Of a stretch of 39,700 nucleotides of DNA, positions 17,851-24,049 are shown one piece after another. The notes under the pieces are model-generated. The model saw nothing but the letters and a program-made list of their open reading frames with translations. It was not told the DNA's origin and made no database searches. This stretch comes from CBIFVZ01 sp966185765 (GTDB lineage: Bacteria > Pseudomonadota > Gammaproteobacteria > Enterobacterales > Enterobacteriaceae), in contig CBIFVZ010000030.1 in NCBI GenBank assembly GCA_966185765.1, positions 1 through 39,700 of the forward strand, written 5' to 3'. Within the stretch, counting starts at the first letter, position 1. Each line of letters begins with the position of its first letter. The position numbers were made by a program, and so were the translations under genes.

Positions 17851-18241
17851 ATTCATAGTATAATCGATTATTTACATATTTACCTCTCATATATCATTTG
17901 GTGGCATTCAATGAATTTTATACGTACAAATCGTTATTTTCTGGAGCCATGTTAGCAAAAATAAACTCAATCATTCTCAAACCACTGCCCAGATACATAA
18001 GTAATCACAATACGGTTTATTGATTATTACCTATTAACATATAGGTTAAGCTATTTATTTTAGCTCAACATAATGTTTAAAGCTGAAAATAGATTTAAAG
18101 TCTCTTATAAAAACAGGAGCGTTTAAGAAAATATAAAATCTTATAGCTTATAATTTTTACACGTCTAGCATTCAATAAATTGGCTTCAAAAATCAAATGT
18201 ATGAAATAATAACTTCGTGAAAAGATAACCCACACATAGAT
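17851..18241. other. AT-rich gene-free stretch upstream of the peptide genes
   Basis: About 390 bp (540 bp up to the first peptide gene) of strongly AT-rich DNA between the cptA fragment and the peptide promoter, unlike the GC-rich genes around it. I see no convincing gene. One 24-codon frame (ATG at 17949, GGAG just before it) is too short to trust. The base composition suggests horizontal origin and probably H-NS binding, which is an inference. Confidence 0.6.
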
Positions 18242-18273
18242 ATATTTTACGGTTAGCCCCGTAAGTAAAATAT
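18242..18273. promoter_or_regulatory. Palindromic operator-like site ahead of the peptide promoter
   Basis: The outer arms ATATTTTAC (18242-18250) and GTAAAATAT (18265-18273) are perfect inverted repeats. Inner arms TTACGG (18247-18252) and CCGTAA (18259-18264) form a second, overlapping inverted repeat. It lies 10 bp upstream of the -35, a place suited to an activator. The binding protein is unknown. Confidence 0.45.
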
Positions 18274-18283
18274 GTGATCCCCG

Positions 18284-18312
18284 TTCACATTTAATAGCCC
18301 GAGATTTATTAT
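18284..18312 (+). promoter_or_regulatory. Promoter of the two-peptide operon
   Basis: TTCACA (18284-18289) and TATTAT (18307-18312) are spaced by exactly 17 bp, each one base off the sigma70 consensus. The predicted start is near 18319, giving a leader of about 70 nt to the first ATG. Confidence 0.62.
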
Positions 18313-18390
18313 GCTCAATTTATCCCGTCATTATTTCCCATTCGGGATACACCAAATTATTGTTTCAACTCAACCATAAGGGACATAAAA

Positions 18391-18582
18391 ATGGAAAACG
18401 TAACCTGTCCAGGAAACATACGTGAATTAACCGAAGAAGAACTGTTAATGGTGTCTGGTGGTGAATTTTGGAGAGATGTTGCAGTAGCTGGTGGTGGTCT
18501 GCTGGGAGGTACTTTTGGCGGTGTTATAGGAGGGGCTGTAGGTACCGTTGTCGTAGGAACAGTTTGGGATTGGGTATTTTAA
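18391..18582 (+). CDS. Double-glycine-leader bacteriocin/microcin-like peptide 1
   Basis: A 63-residue precursor. Residues 1-24 are a class II leader ending in RELTEEELLMVSGG, the pattern cut after Gly-Gly by peptidase-containing ABC exporters (as in microcin V and Gram-positive class II bacteriocins). The predicted mature peptide has 39 residues, with 11 glycines. Glycines at mature positions 11, 15, 19, 23, 27 and 12, 16, 20, 24 form stacked GxxxG motifs. Tryptophans lie near both ends (EFWRD and WDWVF). This is like class IIb two-peptide bacteriocins, which pair through GxxxG helices in membranes. AAGGGA precedes the ATG. The second peptide gene follows after 23 bp. A cysteine at leader position 6 is unusual. 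The bacteriocin role is inferred from form only. Confidence 0.8.
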   Translation: MENVTCPGNIRELTEEELLMVSGGEFWRDVAVAGGGLLGGTFGGVIGGAVGTVVVGTVWDWVF

Positions 18583-18605
18583 AATAATTTAATAAGGGCA
18601 TAATC

Positions 18606-18827
18606 ATGAAAGCTAATAAAGAAAAAACTGTGGTTCGTGAACTAACCGTAGAAGAATTAAATATGGTTTCGGGTGGTTTGATGGGTGGTGCGATTGCTGG
18701 CGGAATTTTAGGTGCGGCTGGCGGTGCGCTAATTGGCGTTGTTACTGGCGGTGCCAAAGGCGCAGCTGCAGGGTGGGTAGCTGGCGCTGGTGTCTGCGCG
18801 AAATTGGGTATGATGAGCCCACTGTAA
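18606..18827 (+). CDS. Double-glycine-leader bacteriocin/microcin-like peptide 2
   Basis: A 73-residue precursor with a leader almost the same as that of peptide 1 (VRELTVEELNMVSGG, residues 10-24), so both likely use one exporter. The mature part has 49 residues, 15 of them glycine. Nine glycines fall at mature positions 4, 8, 12, 16, 20, 24, 28, 32 and 36, an unbroken four-residue glycine zipper typical of membrane helices packing face to face. The tail holds one cysteine (GVCAKLGMMSPL). AAGGGC precedes the ATG. It is co-transcribed with peptide 1. The IS256-family remnant starts 31 bp after its stop, so any downstream immunity or export gene may have been lost. The toxin role is inferred; it could also be a signalling peptide. 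Confidence 0.8.
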   Translation: MKANKEKTVVRELTVEELNMVSGGLMGGAIAGGILGAAGGALIGVVTGGAKGAAAGWVAGAGVCAKLGMMSPL

Positions 18828-18858
18828 GGACACACTGCATCCTGTCGGGAAACGGGGT

Positions 18859-20174
18859 GAGCCTGGACACCATTCTGTGTAAATGCCTTTTCTCAGAGGT
18901 GACTGTCCAGGCGGTCACCGAACTCGATAATAAAAGCGGCTCATTGCCATACGCCAGTCCCTCAGCGGCATCGTCCATTTTCGCGATGCCGCCTGGATTG
19001 CCAGCCACACTACCTTTTTCACTGAGTCATCCGTCGGAAACGCCTTGCGTTATTTGATGGCATGCCGGATTACGCTGTTCCACGACTCGATGGCATTGGC
19101 CATGTAGAACCCTTGCGGATGTACGTCGGGTAGGCGGAGAACATCGACAGATTCGCCCAGTTTGACTGCCAGCTCCGGCTTACCTGTGGTTAGCGGCTGT
19201 TACAAACACTGGCGAACGCTTCCAGTGCCTGCAGACCTGCTTCTTCCATAGGAACCTGATAGATGGCTTTCACGTCGCGGGTGACGGTTTTGTTATCCTT
19301 CCATGAGACGAAGTGAAGGCTGTTGCGTATCATATGTACGATGTACAGCTGGATGCGGGCTCCCGGATACACCGCGTTGATGGCGTCCGGGAAGCCTTTT
19401 AGGCCATCAACACAGGCGATGAGAATATCGTTCAGCCCGCGATTTTTTAGTTCTGTCAGCACATTGAGCCAGAACTTCACCCCCTCGTTTTCGGCCAGCT
19501 ACATACCCGGCAGTTCTTTCTGGCCTTCGATATTGACATCCAAGGCCGGGAACACGGGTTTATTGATGACGCGACTGTCCTGCCGTACCTTCAGCAAGAT
19601 ACAGCCAAGGTAAACAATGTGATAGGCCGCATCCAGTGGACGATTTTGCCATTCGACAACCTGTTCCATAACAGCATCCGTGACCTTCGATACCATCGCG
19701 GGTGAAACGTCAGAGTCATACAGTTCTTTAAACGCAGCCGCTATCTCGCGGGTGGTCATACCTATGGCGTACAGAGATAGGATTAGGTTATCCATCCCGG
19801 TGATCCGGGTCTGGTTTTTCTTCACCAGTAGTGGTTCGAAAAAACCGTCACGGTCGCGCGGAGTAAGTACTTCCAGAGGGCTATGGCCAGTGTTAACTGG
19901 TCTTTGTCGAGTAACCGTTGCGGGTATTGGAGCCAGATTTGAGCTGATGTTTATCGTAGCCCAGGTGGTGGGACATTTCAGCGTTGAGCGTTGCCTCAAC
20001 GCTGTTTTTCTTCAGCAGACGCTCGAACTGGCTGAGATCTTCAGGGGTTTTGAAATTTTTGGCCAGCTCGTTAGCCAGAGCCTGCAACTGTTTTTCGTTC
20101 ATAAAGCAACCTGCTTTTGATGTTGAGTTGGACATATCAAAATCAGGCAATTACACAAATTTTTGTACAGGCTC
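18859..20174 (-). mobile_element. Degenerate IS256-family element (about 1.3 kb)
   Basis: The ends form imperfect 33-bp terminal inverted repeats, 18859-18891 and 20142-20174, both starting GAGCCTG and sharing GTGTAA and TGCCT; I count 25 of 33 matches. The size of 1316 bp fits the family. I find no target duplication beside the ends, so flanking DNA may have been rearranged. The transposase inside is broken, so the element is not active by itself. Confidence 0.8.
18893..20102 (-). pseudogene. Broken IS256-family transposase
   Basis: Read from MNEKQLQALANELAKNF (start 20102), the frame moves to another phase near 19900. It has a stop after EGQKELPGM (about 19500), a further stop near 19190, and another after NSVIRHAIK near 19050. 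The pieces together cover a whole IS256-type (mutator-like DDE) transposase: the N-terminal domain, LGYDKHQ, the catalytic core ILIACVDGLKGFPDAI, YMANAIESWNS, and the C-terminal IIEFGDR tail. It is a pseudogene with several lesions. Confidence 0.88.
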
Positions 20175-20329
20175 GGCCATCGCGCCGGGATTTTTCCATT
20201 TATAGCGAAAATCATCCGCCAGACCAGACGGTTAATACCGGTTTACTGGCCTGGTGTGATGCCGTTTACTTATTGTCTCTCTTCTTCAGCCAGCGTTTTT
20301 ACCCGGTTGCAACACTAAGGCTAATTTAA
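20175..20329 (+). pseudogene. Possible 3' end of an unknown gene cut by the IS256 remnant
   Basis: After the right end of the element, an open frame runs to a TAA at 20327-20329, with a hydrophobic stretch (AWCDAVYLLSLFFSQRFYP) and codons similar to those of nearby genes. No start exists outside the IS. It could be the tail of a gene from the peptide cluster or of an older neighbour of cptA. I do not recognise it, and chance is possible. Confidence 0.3.
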
Positions 20330-20331
20330 GC

Positions 20332-20374
20332 TTTACTTTTTAATTTAGCGCCAGTATTTATTCTAACAGGCGCT
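20332..20374 (+). promoter_or_regulatory. Candidate cptA promoter with flanking inverted repeat
   Basis: TTTACT (20332-20337) and TATTTA (20355-20360) are 17 bp apart. AGCGCC (20347-20352) and GGCGCT (20369-20374) flank the -10 as an inverted repeat that could be an operator. The ribosome site ahead of the ATG at 20380 is weak. Confidence 0.4.
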
Positions 20375-20379
20375 GCAAT

Positions 20380-22122
20380 ATGTCTTTATTAATACGTAAC
20401 CAGGGTACTTTTAGCGTGATGGCACTACTCTGGCTCCTGCTTTACTTCTGGTTCTTTTCGACCGCATTGCAGGCGTACATTATGGTGACAGGCTACAGCG
20501 GCACGACTGGCCTGCGCGACTCGCTGCTGTACAGCTCTCTGTGGCTCATTCCGGTCTTTTTATTCCCGCACAAAACCCGGCTTATTGCCGCGGTGATTGG
20601 CGTGATTTTATGGCTCAGCTCTGCGGCGGCACTGGCCTATTTTGTTATCTATGGCCAGGAATTTTCACAAAGCGTCTTATTTGTTATGTTTGAGACCAAT
20701 GCAAATGAAGCACGCGAATTTGCCAGTCAGTACTTCAGTCTGAAATTATTAATCATCCTGTTGCTTTATACCGCTGTTACGCTATTTCTGTGGACGCGCT
20801 TGCGCCCGGTTTATATCCCTACCCCCTGTCGCTACGGCGTAGCCACCGCTATTTTATATGGGTTGATTATTCAGCCATTATTGAGCGATGTGGTATTCAA
20901 TAAAATCAGCATGGCCTCAGCGGTGAATTCCTTAAATTCACGTATGGAGCCTGCCGCACCGTGGCAGCTTGTCAGCAGCTATGTGCAATATCGCAACCAA
21001 CTTAACAGCCTGGAAAGCCTGCTTTCTAAAAACAGCGCACTGCCGCCGCTGGCCAACCTCAAAGACAGCTCTGGCAACGCACCGCGTACGCTGGTGCTGG
21101 TCATTGGTGAATCCACACAACGTAATCGCATGAGTCTGTACGGCTATGCGCGAGAAACCACACCAAAACTCGACGCGCTGCGCAATAGCGACCCGAACTT
21201 CACGGTCTTTAACGACGTCGTCACCTCGCGCCCGTACACCATTGAAATTCTGCAACAGGCACTGACCTTCGCCAACGAGGAAAACCCGGATCGCTATCTC
21301 ACGACGCCTTCGTTGATGAATATGATGAAACAGGCGGGTTATAAAACCTTCTGGATAACGAACCAACAGACAATGACCGCTCGTAACACTATGTTGACGG
21401 TATTCTCACGTCAAACGGACAAGCAATATTATATGAACCAACAGCGTACCCAGAGTGCACACGAATACGATACAAATGTGCTGACGCCGTTTAAAGACGT
21501 ACTCAAGGATCCGGCACCGAGAAAATTTATCGTCGTGCATTTGCTGGGGACACATATTAAATATCAGTATCGTTATCCCGAACTGGCGCAATGGGACCGT
21601 TTCACCGGCAAAACCGACAATGTTCCTGCTAATCTGAATCCAGAGCAGCAAATAACCTATAACGATTATGACAACGCCAATCTGTATAACGACAATGTGT
21701 TGTCACAGCTTATTGCTGACTACAAGGCCACGGACCCGAACGGTTTTATGGTCTATTTTTCCGATCACGGCGAAGAGGTATATGACACCGCGCCGCACAC
21801 TCTCCAGGGCCGCAATGAGTCCAGCCCTACGCGTGCCATGTACACCATTCCTTTTTTTGTCTGGACTTCAGACAAATGGCAGGCTGCGAATCCACGTAAT
21901 TTACGCTCTGATATCAACCGCAAGTTCAGCCTGATGAACTTTATCTATACCTGGTCCGATCTGGCGCGCCTGAGCTACGACGGTTACGATCCCACGCGAT
22001 CGCTGGCAAACCAGCAGTTCGTGCAAACGCCACGCTGGATTGGCAACCCTTATCAGAAAGATGGGCTGCGTGATTTTGATACCTTACCGGACGGCACAAA
22101 AAATGTCCCAGTGATGCAATAA
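20380..22122 (+). CDS. cptA: Phosphoethanolamine transferase CptA (EptC)
   Basis: Inner membrane enzyme that moves phosphoethanolamine from phosphatidylethanolamine to the heptose of the lipopolysaccharide core. The 580 residues agree with E. coli CptA (577). The N-terminal domain has about five membrane helices (near residues 12-34, 48-62, 68-91, 121-140 and 152-169). The periplasmic alkaline-phosphatase-like domain has VIGEST (242-246, metal site), the candidate nucleophile Thr282 in VVTSRPYT, and FSDHGEEVYD (metal ligands). It follows ppc as in E. coli, but 3.5 kb away because of the inserted material. Its terminator is split by the IS4-family element. Confidence 0.95.
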   Translation: MSLLIRNQGTFSVMALLWLLLYFWFFSTALQAYIMVTGYSGTTGLRDSLLYSSLWLIPVFLFPHKTRLIAAVIGVILWLSSAAALAYFVIYGQEFSQSVLFVMFETNANEAREFASQYFSLKLLIILLLYTAVTLFLWTRLRPVYIPTPCRYGVATAILYGLIIQPLLSDVVFNKISMASAVNSLNSRMEPAAPWQLVSSYVQYRNQLNSLESLLSKNSALPPLANLKDSSGNAPRTLVLVIGESTQRNRMSLYGYARETTPKLDALRNSDPNFTVFNDVVTSRPYTIEILQQALTFANEENPDRYLTTPSLMNMMKQAGYKTFWITNQQTMTARNTMLTVFSRQTDKQYYMNQQRTQSAHEYDTNVLTPFKDVLKDPAPRKFIVVHLLGTHIKYQYRYPELAQWDRFTGKTDNVPANLNPEQQITYNDYDNANLYNDNVLSQLIADYKATDPNGFMVYFSDHGEEVYDTAPHTLQGRNESSPTRAMYTIPFFVWTSDKWQAANPRNLRSDINRKFSLMNFIYTWSDLARLSYDGYDPTRSLANQQFVQTPRWIGNPYQKDGLRDFDTLPDGTKNVPVMQ

Positions 22123-22132
22123 CCACGCTATT

Positions 22133-22149
22133 AAGGGAGGCAGCATGCC
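22133..22149 (+). terminator. Left half of the cptA terminator, split by the IS
   Basis: AAGGGAGGC (22133-22141) and, after the element, GCCTCCCTT (23557-23565) followed by TTTT would make a 9-bp stem with loop AGCAT if the 1399-bp IS and one duplicate copy were removed. The original terminator is therefore broken in two. Confidence 0.85.
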
Positions 22150-22150
22150 T

Positions 22151-22185
22151 AATGCTGGTCACTTAAGGTGACCAGCATTGTTTTT
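22151..22185 (+). terminator. Hairpin with T tract at the IS4 left end
   Basis: AATGCTGGTCAC (22151-22162) and GTGACCAGCATT (22168-22179) pair perfectly over 12 bp with a 5-base loop, followed on the plus strand by GTTTTT. It could stop cptA transcription reading into the element. The transposase stop codon lies inside the stem. Confidence 0.65.
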
Positions 22186-23481
22186 AAAGGGATATTTTGG
22201 TCTTTTCTGCCTGACTTCCCTCTCATACTCCCGTTCCCGTCTCGGCGGGAGTTTCAGCATTGCCGCATTGCTGTAAAAGTGTTTCAGATGCCCCGGTATC
22301 GCTCCCGGTGATGACCACGGCAGCCCGATTAATAACCGCAGTATCTCTGCCAGCGAACCGCTGAAGCTCAACTGATACGGCAGATAATCACCCTTCAGGC
22401 TGAACGCCATTTTTACCATCTGATACCGCACCAGGTTATACGTCAGCAGTATTCCCCACAGCTCCTGCCTGACCATCTCCGGTAGCTTACTTCTCAGTGT
22501 CCAGCGGTTCCCGCACAGGTATTGCTTCGCTTCACGATACCCCAGCTCTATTTCCCATCGGTGTTTGTACAGCTCTGCTATATCCCCTGCCGGATAACGC
22601 ATTGCATCCGTCATTGACGTCACAACCTGACGCTCCACACCGTTAACCTTACGGCTGATTAACCGCACGGTGAGCTCGTCCGGCAACCCCTCCCACTGCT
22701 TTCTGGCCTGCGGGGACGTCTTCAGGGTTATCAGCACATCCTGCTTACCCAGCCGGCGTACCACCTCATACTGCATGCCTTTTTTCAGCGGCAGCAGCCA
22801 GTGGCGGTTTTCTCCGGCCCTGTGCCAGTCATGCAACAGCCCTGCTGACCAGAACCCTCTGTCGAACAGTGTCACGCTGTTATCCGGTACCTGCTCCACC
22901 AGTCTCGCGGCCAGGCGCATTTCATTAACGTCATACCGGTCCATTACGCTGGTACGCAGCAGATGGCTGCTCAGTTCCATCAGACACACCATGCGAACCT
23001 GCGGGAAGCCTTTTTCACCATACTGGTTTTCTGCTCTGGCGAATGCGGCGGCATTTTCTGGTGTATCGGGCGTGCGCCAGACCACGCCATCAACGGCATT
23101 CAGCGTCAGGCCATTCCAGAGTGGATGCCGGGCTTCTTCATGCCAGTGTTTCTGCGTGAGCTCAAACAGTACCCGGATGGCATCTTCCCCCAGGGTTTTG
23201 CGGCGGGCGATGACGGAACTGGGGGCAGTAAATGGCCTGCCGGTCCGGTCAACGATATCCATCAGGTTAACGATATGTGAGAGGGGTTTGTTGTTGAATA
23301 TCGCCATGCCAATAACCAGCCAGACCATAGATTCAAGGGGAAGTTTGCGTTTGCGCAGGGTCACCGTATCAGTGAGGGAAAAGGCCTGCTGAATGAGGTC
23401 TGGCGACAGGAGGTCAGCGAGGCTCTGGACCTCGTGCGGAGCGGTAAGATTGATAATGCCGAGGGCCTGAGAAAGTTCCAT
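22159..23481 (-). CDS. IS4-family transposase
   Basis: A 440-residue DDE transposase of the cut-and-paste IS4 type. LRKRKLPLESMVWLVIGMA is in the N-terminal domain. Catalytic Asp in NAVDGVVWRTPD, second Asp in LFDRGFWSAG, and the Y-(2)-R-(3)-E-(6)-K region RWEIELGYREAKQ bearing Glu. The frame is intact with no stops, and both ends of the element are kept, so it is probably able to move. The final codons lie in the terminal hairpin. Confidence 0.94.
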   Translation of the reverse strand: MELSQALGIINLTAPHEVQSLADLLSPDLIQQAFSLTDTVTLRKRKLPLESMVWLVIGMAIFNNKPLSHIVNLMDIVDRTGRPFTAPSSVIARRKTLGEDAIRVLFELTQKHWHEEARHPLWNGLTLNAVDGVVWRTPDTPENAAAFARAENQYGEKGFPQVRMVCLMELSSHLLRTSVMDRYDVNEMRLAARLVEQVPDNSVTLFDRGFWSAGLLHDWHRAGENRHWLLPLKKGMQYEVVRRLGKQDVLITLKTSPQARKQWEGLPDELTVRLISRKVNGVERQVVTSMTDAMRYPAGDIAELYKHRWEIELGYREAKQYLCGNRWTLRSKLPEMVRQELWGILLTYNLVRYQMVKMAFSLKGDYLPYQLSFSGSLAEILRLLIGLPWSSPGAIPGHLKHFYSNAAMLKLPPRREREYEREVRQKRPKYPFKNNAGHLK

Positions 23482-23668
23482 TTTAAAAGGGCTCCATGAT
23501 GGACATGGAACCCTTTTACATCAACCGATCCTTAAACGATCGGCATTAGGCAGCATGCCTCCCTTTTTTATCTCAACAACTGTAGCTTTCGCCTGCAATC
23601 CTGCGCCGTGCAGCAAAAGTGCTACGCTCAAAACAGGCCTGAGATTCTCTCTGGCATGGAGGTGAGTT

Positions 23669-23890
23669 ATGCGACTTAGCTTATTAGCCTTGCTGGCAGT
23701 AATAATGACGGGCTGCGCATCTGGCTATGATGAAGACGGCGACACGGCCAACAGACAACCCATTAATGTGGATGTGCAAAACCTCTATTCCCTGGACGCT
23801 AACGGCGATTTACGCCGCAACACGCCCACACAACAAACGCAGGGTCAGGAGAACAGCAGTATGGATAGAGGGACAAGGTTTGGGTGGTAA
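23669..23890 (+). CDS. Small putative lipoprotein
   Basis: 73 residues with a strong ribosome site (GGAGGTGAG before the ATG). Residues 1-15 are a hydrophobic signal, and IMTGC with Cys16 is a lipobox-like cut site, somewhat irregular because Met takes the -3 place. Asp at +4 or later suggests outer membrane sorting, but this is weak. The mature part (58 residues) is hydrophilic, rich in Asn, Asp and Gln (NVDVQNLYSLDANGDLRRN, then a Gln/Thr run) and ends in RFGW. I do not recognise the family. It is alone between the IS and a chemoreceptor reading the other way. Confidence 0.75.
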   Translation: MRLSLLALLAVIMTGCASGYDEDGDTANRQPINVDVQNLYSLDANGDLRRNTPTQQTQGQENSSMDRGTRFGW

Positions 23891-24007
23891 CGGGCAGACA
23901 TCGCTTTCTGGTGTGCTTTTTTAATTCACACCCAAACCGATAAGCTTGCCGCTATTCGTACACGCTATATCTACATAATCACATGGCGTGCCGAGAACCC
24001 ATGAAAA

Positions 24008-24036
24008 AAGCCGGGTACTTTTCCTGTACCCGGCTT
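24008..24036 (-). terminator. Chemoreceptor gene terminator
   Basis: AAGCCGGGTAC (24008-24018) pairs with GTACCCGGCTT (24026-24036). On the minus strand a T run follows. The sites 14 bp beyond the chemoreceptor stop fit. Confidence 0.88.
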
Positions 24037-24049
24037 AGGCTTAAGGCAT

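Larger units (their letters stand above)
22150..23548 (-). mobile_element. Complete IS4-family insertion sequence
   Basis: A 1399-bp element (IS4 itself is about 1.43 kb). The left end begins TAATGCTGGTCACTTAAG and the right end, reversed, TAATGCCGATCGTTTAAG (14 of 18 identical). The same 11-bp target copy GGCAGCATGCC flanks it at 22139-22149 and 23549-23559, so insertion was a simple recent transposition. One full-length transposase is inside, on the minus strand. The left end is itself a perfect hairpin with a T tract on the plus strand. Confidence 0.95.

Noticed and set aside
17949..18023. 24-codon frame with GGAG upstream in the AT-rich stretch
   Set aside because: Too short, in AT-rich DNA with many chance starts, and with no leader or other recognisable feature.
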